This document shows positions 17,746 through 25,498 of a stretch of 64,000 bases of DNA, in pieces. Each line of letters opens with the position of its first letter. Position 1 is the stretch's first letter. The DNA is from an uncultured Rickettsiales bacterium (GTDB lineage Bacteria; Pseudomonadota; Alphaproteobacteria; Rickettsiales; UBA1997), in the NCBI GenBank assembly GCA_944392135.1, contig CALXVQ010000002.1, forward strand, positions 62,001-126,000, read 5' to 3'. The notes beneath the pieces are model-generated. The model was given only the letters and a program-made list of their open reading frames with translations, did no database searches and was not told the origin of the DNA. A program made the position numbers and the translations under genes.

Positions 17746-18380
17746 TTAAAATGAAATTATATATTGTCACAATATTTACTTTTTTTTATTGTGTTATTGG
17801 CTATTGTTTTGAATGGGAAAAATTAGAAAAAGTTGAAAAAAATTCAAAAATTCAAAGAGAAATTATTGGATATATGAGAACTTTTTATGTTGATGAAACA
17901 AAATACCAAGAAGTTAAAAATCAAGCTGATAATTTTAAAAATACAAAGTATATGGTATATGAAAATTTTGCACATAAAGATAATAATAAACTAACAGCTT
18001 GTAATCTAATAAATTTTAATCAAAATTATATTACTGGGATATATTTAAAGAGAATGCCAAAAAATAAAGATATTAATTTGTATGATAATTTAACTTATGA
18101 AGAATCATATATTACATACAAAGATGGACAAAAAATAAATATTAGAGATGCAGAATTTTTTAAATGTGGCGACCTAGATATAAAAGATTGCAATAAAACT
18201 GGAAATGATGGCATTGAATGTTTAAAACAGCTACCAAGTGAATGCGAATTTATTGTTTCTTCAAACAATGGCTCTTTTTGTATAGATTTAAAAAATGACG
18301 AAACAGCTTTAATTGAATATGGATGTGATAGCAATGGATGCGCAGAATTAAATAATTTTGTTGAATATATTTATGATTAA
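17742..18380 (+). CDS. Exported candidate immunity protein for the M23 module
   Basis: This 212-residue protein has a Sec signal (YIVTIFTFFYCVIGYCFEW) and overlaps the M23-module stop by four bases (ATGA). Cleavage would leave a periplasmic protein with at least eight Cys. The tail (YGCDSNGCAELNNFVEYIYD) and the CGDLDIKDC segment match the 190-residue protein at 15887, so the two define a family. Periplasmic location, translational coupling and position right after a peptidoglycan endopeptidase together suggest that it blocks that enzyme or shields its substrate. This is inference; I recognise no named family. Confidence 0.65.
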   Translation: MIKMKLYIVTIFTFFYCVIGYCFEWEKLEKVEKNSKIQREIIGYMRTFYVDETKYQEVKNQADNFKNTKYMVYENFAHKDNNKLTACNLINFNQNYITGIYLKRMPKNKDINLYDNLTYEESYITYKDGQKINIRDAEFFKCGDLDIKDCNKTGNDGIECLKQLPSECEFIVSSNNGSFCIDLKNDETALIEYGCDSNGCAELNNFVEYIYD

Positions 18381-18561
18381 TGTAGTTAGTTATTGATTTT
18401 TGGAGCTTTAAAGTTGTCAAAATATTAGTAAAATTATTATTTTATGGCATAATATAGTTTATGGAAATATATTTAGATAGATATATTCATATATAATAAA
18501 TAAAACATTAACTAGTGAAAAATATATAATATATTTATTTTTAAAAAATAGTATAATAAAA

Positions 18562-21093
18562 ATGATTTTATATAAAATGCAAAGCATAAATTTCAAAAAC
18601 ACTAAAACACATACAATTGCAAAACATCAAACACTATTGCAAATATTTATAGTAATACTCACACTTTTTGTTATTGTTTTATCAACCACCTCGCCCGCCT
18701 ATGCCATCACCCCCCAAGAGCAGCAACTCCTCAACCAGCAGCTAATCCTTCAACAGCAGCAGGAGCAGAGAAGACAACAAGAACAGAATAGATTGCAGAT
18801 AGATGATATTGAAAATATAAGAAGAACTAGGGTTGGAAGTGATGGTATTGAAAGTATTGATGGAAATGATGGAGTTGGTGGTGGTGCTAATGGTAATGAG
18901 GCTGGTGGTTCTTCATCTGCTTCAAGTTGTATTAAATTCAATAGAATAGAATTAATCGGAAATACTATATATTCAACAAAATATTTACAGAGAAAAGTAT
19001 TAAATAAATATATAGATAGATGTATCAATAAAAAGAATATAGATGATATAACTAATTCTTTAATGAAGATATATATTGATGATGGCTATGCTACAACTAG
19101 GATATATTTTGATATAGGTAAACTTAAATCAGAAAATATATTTATATTTGTGATTGATGAAGGAAAGGTTAATGATATTATATTGAATAATATATATCCA
19201 GAAAAGAAGAGCAACAAGAAATTGAATAAAAAAGAAGAAAGTAAAAAAGAAAGCAAGAATACAGAAAATAAAAAAGATAAAGATAAAAACAAAGATAAAA
19301 CAAATAAAGAACACAATACAATAAACAAAGAACAGAACAAACCAAAGGAAGATAAAACTTCCTTTCTTGATAAATACAAATCATTTCGTCTAAAATCTCA
19401 AACCTTCTTCGCATTTCCATTTCTTAAAGGCAAAGAGTTTAATTTAAGAGATTTTGAACAGGGACTTGATCAGTTGAATAGATTACAGAGTAATAATGCC
19501 ACACTTGATATAAGAGCAGTACAAGAAATTAAAAATGAAGAATTAGGAATTAAGAATGAGCCTTCGGCAGAGAATCAAAGAGACAAAAATAAATCAAACA
19601 AAGCTAAATCCAACAAATCCACCTTAACCAAAGCCAAACCCAACAAATCCAAAACCTCTTCCAAAATTAGCGATGATCTAATATCGGCATCAGACATAAT
19701 AATCAACAATCAAAAATCTTCCCCCATATCTTTCAGTATAGGACTTGATAACAGCGGCAATAAAAGCACAGGAGAAAATCTTGCTAATATAAATTTAAGT
19801 GTAGACAATCTAATAGGTATAGATGATAACATATATTTGAAATATACACAGGATACAGATACAGAGAATAATAAAAGATACAATAAATCATTTTACAGCA
19901 ATCTATCATTTCCATTGGGCTATTGGACATTCAATACAAGTATAAGCTATTCAAAATATCTCACTACCATTAACGGATACTATACAAGCTTCCATACAAG
20001 CGGAAATACATTAACACAAATGTATAATATAGACAGAGTATTATTTAGAAGACAACTATTTAAAATAAATGCCGGAACAAATCTAACAGTAAGAGATACA
20101 GAAAGCTATATTAGAAATTTAAAGAGTATTACAGGAAGTAGAAAATCATCAAATATCAGTCTATACCTAAACAACATTATATACACAAAACTAGGAACAA
20201 TAATTATAAAGCCATCATATCAAAAAGGGCTAGACTGGTTTAATTCAAAAAAAGATGATAGCCATAACCTAATGCTAAGAACAGAACCAAAACTACAATA
20301 TGATATGGTTAAACTATATGTATATTACAACACAAGAATAAATCTACCATTGTTTACAAAGACACAGGTAATAGATCCAAATACAAACCAACCAATAATG
20401 GTGGAAAGAGAAATTAAAAATGTAAAATTAAAAATTAAAAATGAAAAGTTAAATAAAAAAATTAAAAATAAGCCTTCGGCAGAGAATCAAAGAATAAAAA
20501 ACAAAGAAAGCAACAAAGAACCAACAACCCAACTAGTCCTACTCAAAGTCAGAAACAAAATCAATCTCAACTACACCCTAACATTTGACAGCCAATACTC
20601 TTGGGACACACTATACGGAACAGATCAATTCAGTATCGGTGGAGAATACACAGTCAGAGGATTTAGAGAAGGAACCATAAGCGGAGACAATGGCTACTAC
20701 ATAAGAAACGATCTATCAATAAATCTACAACAGCTATTCCCAAAATTTATACTGAATTCAAAAATTATGAGCTATGGAAGCAATACAAATATAAGCATAA
20801 AAGGTAAAAATTTAAGACTATTCCTAAACGACTTTCTAAGCAAAGCATACATCTCCATATTCTACGACTACGGCTATGTACAAGACAAATACAGTGATGA
20901 TAGCGACACAATCTACAACTCCCAAAGCGGATACATGGCAGGCGCAGGCATTGCATTAAACTACTACGGACAATACCTAAACTGGTCCTTAACCTACGCA
21001 AAGGCGCTACATGCACCTAACTATCTACAATCAAGAGATGGCATAAAAAAAGAAGGACATAGTGTGTATTGGAGGATTGGGGGAAGGTTTTGA
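18562..21093 (+). CDS. cdiB: TpsB/CdiB outer-membrane transporter with in-frame repeat insertions
   Basis: This two-partner-secretion transporter exports the CdiA-like protein. In order, it has a signal peptide (VILTLFVIVLSTTSPAYA), a Gln-rich helix, a Gly/Ser linker, POTRA1 (FNRIELIGNTIYSTKYLQ), POTRA2, then a 16-strand beta-barrel with the family motif VRGF (residues 698-701) and a terminal aromatic (WRIGGRF). At 843 residues it is far longer than the usual 550-600. The excess is three low-complexity blocks: a Lys-rich run between the POTRA domains (about 214-280), and two blocks, before the barrel (about 325-380) and in a barrel loop (about 615-660), that contain the same genomic repeat. 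The order A-I-...-B resembles the Burkholderia bcpAIOB arrangement. No clear ribosome site precedes the ATG. Confidence 0.88.
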   Translation: MILYKMQSINFKNTKTHTIAKHQTLLQIFIVILTLFVIVLSTTSPAYAITPQEQQLLNQQLILQQQQEQRRQQEQNRLQIDDIENIRRTRVGSDGIESIDGNDGVGGGANGNEAGGSSSASSCIKFNRIELIGNTIYSTKYLQRKVLNKYIDRCINKKNIDDITNSLMKIYIDDGYATTRIYFDIGKLKSENIFIFVIDEGKVNDIILNNIYPEKKSNKKLNKKEESKKESKNTENKKDKDKNKDKTNKEHNTINKEQNKPKEDKTSFLDKYKSFRLKSQTFFAFPFLKGKEFNLRDFEQGLDQLNRLQSNNATLDIRAVQEIKNEELGIKNEPSAENQRDKNKSNKAKSNKSTLTKAKPNKSKTSSKISDDLISASDIIINNQKSSPISFSIGLDNSGNKSTGENLANINLSVDNLIGIDDNIYLKYTQDTDTENNKRYNKSFYSNLSFPLGYWTFNTSISYSKYLTTINGYYTSFHTSGNTLTQMYNIDRVLFRRQLFKINAGTNLTVRDTESYIRNLKSITGSRKSSNISLYLNNIIYTKLGTIIIKPSYQKGLDWFNSKKDDSHNLMLRTEPKLQYDMVKLYVYYNTRINLPLFTKTQVIDPNTNQPIMVEREIKNVKLKIKNEKLNKKIKNKPSAENQRIKNKESNKEPTTQLVLLKVRNKINLNYTLTFDSQYSWDTLYGTDQFSIGGEYTVRGFREGTISGDNGYYIRNDLSINLQQLFPKFILNSKIMSYGSNTNISIKGKNLRLFLNDFLSKAYISIFYDYGYVQDKYSDDSDTIYNSQSGYMAGAGIALNYYGQYLNWSLTYAKALHAPNYLQSRDGIKKEGHSVYWRIGGRF
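19525..19583 (+). repeat. Repeat inserted in frame in tpsB, copy 1
   Basis: An ATTAAAAATGA-type stretch leads into a 23-base block (19559-19581) containing CCTTCGGCAGAGAATC. The block is identical to 20471-20493 in the same gene. It is read through in frame as ...KNEPSAENQR. This behaviour recalls the Rickettsia palindromic elements known to insert into coding sequence. Confidence 0.7.
20406..20493 (+). repeat. Repeat inserted in frame in tpsB, copy 2
   Basis: A longer ATTAAAAAT-rich stretch ends in the same 23-base block (20471-20493) as copy 1, read in the same frame as ...KNKPSAENQR. It lies in a predicted surface or periplasmic loop of the barrel, where extra residues should be tolerated. 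Confidence 0.7.
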
Positions 21094-21101
21094 AAATTGA
21101 A

Positions 21102-21162
21102 GCACGAAGCCGAAACAAACGAAGCTTGCTTCGGTTTGTTAACCTGTTGGTCGGCGAAGTGT
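21102..21162. repeat. Structured palindromic repeat, copy 1
   Basis: Nested complementary arms are GCAC/GTGT (21102-21105 with 21159-21162, one wobble), GCCGA/TCGGC (21109-21113 with 21151-21155), AACAAAC/GTTTGTT (21114-21120 with 21134-21140) and GAAGC/GCTTC (21121-21125 with 21128-21132). It begins nine bases past the tpsB stop and is followed by the AATTGAAAATT filler. Copy 2 is at 24871-24931. Confidence 0.65.
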
Positions 21163-21280
21163 CAGCTGAGCGAAGCGAAGATGAAAATGAAAAATTGAAA
21201 ATTACAGAAATTAAGAATTAAAAATTAAAGATTAATTAAAAAGATTGGAAGACTAACATTAATTAAAAATTAAAATTAAT

Positions 21281-23419
21281 TTATATATTTAACATTCTCC
21301 TTTGTTCACTCCAATTTACTTCATTTGCACATTTATACAAATCCAACAATGTAATTCCAAGTCCTGCCTGTCCCGATAATATAGCTTTTTTAATATCTGG
21401 TGCAAGGAATGATAGATTTAAAATTCTTGTAATATAGGTTATGGTTTTATTCTCTCTTTTTGAAATATAGGAAATATTTATATATTTAGTTTCATTTTCA
21501 TTTTTCCAAGCCTCTGCCTTTATTATTGCACTAATTACAGCTAAATCATTTTGATTGTAGTTTGAAATTCTTTTAGTGCCAGCTTCTATAATTGAAATGT
21601 CTTTGCCTGCTGGAGTAGTTATAAAAGATCTACCAGCTTTATATCTAAAATCAACAGGTATATTAACCTCATGAGAGTAATTGCTGATTTTATTTTTGTT
21701 GTTAATTTTATTATTTTTATTATTATTTAATTCAACATTTAAAACATCTTCAAATCCATTAATATTATTGTTGTTATTAATATCATTACTATTGATACTA
21801 TTGCTATTTAATTTTGAAATATCAATCATACCAGCATCAATTAATAGGTCAGTGATATTTTGATTATTAAATATAATTTTAACATTGAATTCAGAAATGA
21901 TGATTTCTTTAATTATAGCTCTGACAATTTGCATTTGTTCCTTTGGAAAAAGTTCATTCCATACAACTTGAATATTCTTTAAATATTTTGTTATTTCTAA
22001 CTCTGTAAAGTTTTCTATTGACGAATTATCATTATTACAGCAACCATTATTTGTATTGTTTAATTCATCCGATCTTGATTCGTATAATTTTGATTCATTC
22101 AATTTTAATTCGTTTATTGTTTCAGCAACACCATTGATAATACTTGGAGAAGATAGAACATTATAGATTTGATTTAAAACTATATTCTCAATCTGTTCAG
22201 CAGGAATATTTCCAATTCTGCATGATGTAGAATGCTTTATTGCTTTATTGGGTTTATAATACCTATACGAGATGCCGTTTTTTTTCTTGGTAGTAAATAC
22301 TGGCGTTAGAATTGAATCGCAGCACTCACATCTCATCATGCCTTTTAATAGATAAGGCATTTTACTATTTTTCTTGGGAAGATATTTTTTTATAGATTTA
22401 GTTGAATTATTATTGGTATTGTTGGCAGTATTATTAATATTGCCATTATTATCAACGACATCATACATCTTTGTATTTATACTTTCCTTTAATATTTCTT
22501 GAACTTGATTAAATAAGTCTTCATCAATTATAGCTTCATGCAGTCCGTCAAAGACCTTATTGATAACTTTATTCTCAATTTTGCCAATATAAATTTTATT
22601 GTTAAGTATTTTATAGATGCTGCCACGATTAAAATTAGTTCCACCTCTTGTAAAATTACTACTTTTTGAAATAAATAATTTTGTCTTAAAATTATTCTTA
22701 TTTAGAACGTCAAGAACAGAATTAATTGATTTTGTTTTATAATATGTATTGAATATAGTCTTGACAATATTAGATTCATATTCATTTATAATTAATTTTT
22801 TATCAACAACATCATAGCCAATCGGAGTTATACCACCAGTCCACATGCCAAGACTTTGCTGCTTTCTAATTTTTTCCTTTATACGATCGCTTGTCATTTC
22901 TCTCTCAAGTTGGGCGAAGTTTAGCATCATGCCAAACGAGAATCTGCCAATAGAAGTGCTTTTGTCAAATTGTTGGGTTGCAATTTCAATATCAACATTT
23001 TTTCTCTGAAGTATATCTGCAAGTTTATAATAGTCCATATTGGAACGGCTTATTCTATCTAATTTATAAATAATGATTTTGTCAATAAGTCCTAAATTAA
23101 CATCATTCAATAATTCTTTAAGAGCTGGTCTGTCAAGATTACCACCGGAGAAACCGCCATCATCATATCTTTTATTTATAACAAACCAACCATCAGATTC
23201 ATGATTTTTCACAAAGCTAGCACATGCATCGTATTGATTTTCAAGGGAATTATATTCAAGATCTAGTCCATCTTCACAGGACTTTCTTGTATATATGGCG
23301 CATCTAATTTTTTGCAATGGAAAATTGTTTTCCATGATAAAATCAGATAAACTAGTTTTATTTAAAATATTCTTGTTATTCTTATTGTTATTATTGTTAT
23401 TATTTATAATTTTATTCAT
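21281..23419 (-). CDS. Large serine recombinase (resolvase/invertase family integrase)
   Basis: The reading frame allows 716 residues from 23431. I prefer the ATG at 23419, which has GGAG six bases upstream and gives 712. The N-terminal catalytic domain carries the nucleophile in YTRKSCEDG (Ser51 counted from 23431), the YDDGGFSGG segment and KLDRISRS. Next come the recombinase domain (GITPIGYDVVDKKLIINEYE), a zinc ribbon (CECCDSILTPVF, then STSCRIG), an Asn-rich linker and a basic C-terminal domain. Such enzymes integrate and excise phages and islands. It sits 43 bases downstream of the DUF2924 gene on the same strand, a common alphaproteobacterial pairing, and probably moved this accessory region. 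No att site is obvious by eye. Poly-Asn runs match the AT-rich genome, so the gene looks ameliorated. Confidence 0.88.
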   Translation of the reverse strand: MNKIINNNNNNNKNNKNILNKTSLSDFIMENNFPLQKIRCAIYTRKSCEDGLDLEYNSLENQYDACASFVKNHESDGWFVINKRYDDGGFSGGNLDRPALKELLNDVNLGLIDKIIIYKLDRISRSNMDYYKLADILQRKNVDIEIATQQFDKSTSIGRFSFGMMLNFAQLEREMTSDRIKEKIRKQQSLGMWTGGITPIGYDVVDKKLIINEYESNIVKTIFNTYYKTKSINSVLDVLNKNNFKTKLFISKSSNFTRGGTNFNRGSIYKILNNKIYIGKIENKVINKVFDGLHEAIIDEDLFNQVQEILKESINTKMYDVVDNNGNINNTANNTNNNSTKSIKKYLPKKNSKMPYLLKGMMRCECCDSILTPVFTTKKKNGISYRYYKPNKAIKHSTSCRIGNIPAEQIENIVLNQIYNVLSSPSIINGVAETINELKLNESKLYESRSDELNNTNNGCCNNDNSSIENFTELEITKYLKNIQVVWNELFPKEQMQIVRAIIKEIIISEFNVKIIFNNQNITDLLIDAGMIDISKLNSNSINSNDINNNNNINGFEDVLNVELNNNKNNKINNKNKISNYSHEVNIPVDFRYKAGRSFITTPAGKDISIIEAGTKRISNYNQNDLAVISAIIKAEAWKNENETKYINISYISKRENKTITYITRILNLSFLAPDIKKAILSGQAGLGITLLDLYKCANEVNWSEQRRMLNI

Positions 23420-23474
23420 AAGATGCTCCATAATTAAAGTTATTAAAATTACTCAAAATATATATTAAATTAAA

Positions 23475-24104
23475 TTATTGCTTCAAAGTCTTTTTAAGTT
23501 TAAAGAATACATAACCATTCCAGCGAACACCTGTTATTTTAAATGCAACAGCAGATAAGCTTTTATAGAGATTACCGTCATATTCAAACATTGTAGAATT
23601 TGTGGAATTAATATTATTATCCGTATTGCAAGAAACTACCTTTACAATATAATCCTGACCCTTATAGCAAGTTCTAATCACAGAACCAGCAGGTGGCAGT
23701 AGATTAACATTTTTAGCTTTACCTATAATGCCATTATCAAATTGTTTATAGCCATAGCTAGATTTTGAAATTAATTTATCTTTTGCTATTTTAAGTGATG
23801 TTTGCAATTCATAATCAGAAACATCACTCATACAGGCGAGAGATTGAATCTTATAGGCAATACCTTTTATTAAATAATTTCTACTTAAAATATTTGGAGC
23901 AGTTTTATATAATTCAAACCACTTTAATTTTAGCTCATTCAAAGTAAGATTATTTAGGTTAAATAATTGTCTTCTTATATTTTGAGTTTGAAAGGAAATA
24001 TTTGTATTATCATTGTTATAATTACTATTATTATAATTCTTGTTACTAGCAGAGTTACAAGAACTACTGTTATAAATTAAATTTAAATCATCATTAGCAA
24101 ACAT
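23475..24104 (-). CDS. DUF2924 domain protein
   Basis: The protein has 209 residues. An Asn-rich N-terminus is followed by LNNLTLNELKLKWFELYKTA and YLIKGIAYKIQSLA, then LPPAGSVIRTCYKGQDYIVK and SLSAVAFKITGVRWNGYVFF. That order and wording match DUF2924, a family found almost only next to serine recombinases and DUF3489 genes in alphaproteobacterial islands. The VRWNGYVFF ending is its most recognisable part and resembles a small DNA-binding module. It is upstream of, and probably cotranscribed with, the recombinase gene. A role in directing or regulating recombination is inferred. Confidence 0.8.
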   Translation of the reverse strand: MFANDDLNLIYNSSSCNSASNKNYNNSNYNNDNTNISFQTQNIRRQLFNLNNLTLNELKLKWFELYKTAPNILSRNYLIKGIAYKIQSLACMSDVSDYELQTSLKIAKDKLISKSSYGYKQFDNGIIGKAKNVNLLPPAGSVIRTCYKGQDYIVKVVSCNTDNNINSTNSTMFEYDGNLYKSLSAVAFKITGVRWNGYVFFKLKKTLKQ

Positions 24105-24262
24105 ATAAAATCCTATATTTTAAAATAAAAATAAAAACAAAAAACGTAAAATATAAAAATTTAAAAATTATAAAATTTATAAAGTTTATAAAGTTTAAAA
24201 GTTTATAAAATTTATAAAAATAAATCATTCCAGTATTAAACTAACAAATACTATAATTCCAG

Positions 24263-24529
24263 TCATTTATCAAAAAGATACCTTGAATTGCTTGCAATAT
24301 TGTTGGAACTATTATTAAGACGATTATTGTTATTACTAGCATTGATTTTGCCATAATTACAATTGCAAGCATGATTGTTATTACAATAGTTATTATAATA
24401 GTTCTCACTATTTTTATAATACAGACGAATTACGCCCAAAGAAATAATATTTATAATTTTATCATTGCCATCAAGTATATTTAAAATATCATTATCTTGA
24501 TCAACACGAACATCTTTTAAATCTCTCAT
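24263..24529 (-). CDS. Hypothetical protein (88 aa)
   Basis: The conserved-looking N-terminal half (MRDLKDVRVDQDNDILNILD, IINIISLGVIRLYYKN) is followed by an Asn/Cys/Ser-rich low-complexity tail. I recognise no family. It lies 158 bases upstream of the DUF2924 gene on the same strand and may start the recombinase operon. The ATG overlaps a TATAAT-like sequence (ACTATAATG), with no ribosome site visible, so the true start is uncertain. Confidence 0.4.
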   Translation of the reverse strand: MRDLKDVRVDQDNDILNILDGNDKIINIISLGVIRLYYKNSENYYNNYCNNNHACNCNYGKINASNNNNRLNNSSNNIASNSRYLFDK

Positions 24530-24870
24530 TATAGTAAAAAATTATTAGCTTACTATTTTAATAAAGATAAGATCAAAAAGTGTTACCTAACTTTTACCAT
24601 GAGTTTAGTAAAAATTTTAAAATTCAATAAAAAGTATACTGAAAAAATATAAATAAAATATTAGAAAATAAATAATTATTGATAATTTAATTATTTCCAA
24701 AAAGAAATCATTTATAAAACACATCAATATAGAAGTTTTTTTACTAACTATATTGAAGTTATTTAATAATACGATAGATTTAGAAATGACTGTGTCCTTC
24801 GCACCGCCACTGAATTTACAACAAAATAATATGGAAGGGATGCAGAACCCGCGATTATCGCGGTGTTCAA

Positions 24871-24931
24871 GCACAAAGCCGAAGCGATGGAAGCTTGCTT
24901 ACAATCGCTAACTTGTTGGTCGGCGAAGTGC
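24871..24931. repeat. Structured palindromic repeat, copy 2
   Basis: The nesting is the same as in copy 1: GCAC/GTGC (24871-24874 with 24928-24931), GCCGA/TCGGC (24878-24882 with 24920-24924), AGCGAT/ATCGCT (24883-24888 with 24904-24909) and AAGC/GCTT (24891-24894 with 24897-24900). The middle arms differ from copy 1 in sequence, yet both copies pair. Confidence 0.65.
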
Positions 24932-25129
24932 GAAACGAACGAAGCATAAGAAATTGAAAATTGAAAATTGAAAATTAATATTTCATTTGAAATCAATTCT
25001 TTGACTTGATAAAAAATAGTGAATTCTTTTTCTTTTTTGTTTTTGTATTAATTATTATAATTATATAATTATTCTATTGGTGAATTTTTTTTATTTTTTC
25101 TGTGAATAAATAAAATATCAGTAATTTAT

Positions 25130-25298
25130 GGATTGCTTCGCTTCACTCGCAATGACGAAAGGGGGGGGGTATAGATTGCTTTGCTTCACTCGCAATGACA
25201 GTATACACAAACTCGTCATTGCGAGAGTTGCTTGCAACTCGTGGCAATTTCGGGATGGGGTATTATGGTAGTCAAACAAAATTTTGTGGCAATCTATA
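25130..25298. repeat. CATTGCGAG-family palindromic repeats (cluster 1)
   Basis: Two units read GATTGCTT...CTCGCAATGAC (from about 25132 and 25174). One inverted unit has the core GAGTTGCTTGCAACTC (about 25213-25245), and one half-unit ends in TTTTGTGGCAATC. The same family fills 50.7-51.6 and 62.4-63.2 kb. Nine consecutive G at 25161-25169 separate the first two units. Confidence 0.75.
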
Positions 25299-25381
25299 AG
25301 AAATTAAAATTAATATTGATAACTTTGTATATTAGTATTACACTTTACTGTATATATTATGACAATTATATAACAATATAG

Positions 25382-25409
25382 TTGAAAAATAAAAATTATT
25401 TTCTAGAAT
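25382..25409 (+). promoter_or_regulatory. Promoter of the Druantia-like operon
   Basis: TTGAAA (25382-25387), a 16-base spacer and TAGAAT (25404-25409) form a sigma70-like promoter about 90 bases before the TTG start at 25499. The dyad at 25416-25452 begins at the expected transcription start. Confidence 0.5.
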
Positions 25410-25415
25410 TATAAA

Positions 25416-25452
25416 GCATACATTAGTATATAAAAATTATACTAAAATATGC
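25416..25452. promoter_or_regulatory. 37-bp dyad, probable operator of the Druantia-like operon
   Basis: GCATA (25416-25420) pairs with TATGC (25448-25452), and TTAGTATA (25423-25430) with TATACTAA (25438-25445), around a 7-base centre. Only two positions per arm break the symmetry. It lies between the promoter and the first gene, where a repressor would act; a 5' RNA hairpin is the alternative. Confidence 0.5.
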
Positions 25453-25498
25453 TATTATTTATAAAATATTATAATAATCTTAAATATAAGGAAACATA

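Larger units (their letters stand above)
24530..25381. other. Non-coding border between the mobile region and the defence island
   Basis: No credible gene is seen. It holds a perfect hairpin, CCGCGA/TCGCGG (24849-24863), structured repeat copy 2 (24871-24931), AATTGAAAATT filler shared in inverted orientation with 51270-51300 and 62870-62900, palindromic repeats (25130-25300) and a run of nine G (25161-25169). Confidence 0.6.

Noticed and set aside
24617-24996. Two overlapping minus-strand frames (85 and 77 codons) between the recombinase region and the defence island
   Set aside because: They run through the structured repeat and AATTGAAAATT filler and resemble no family.
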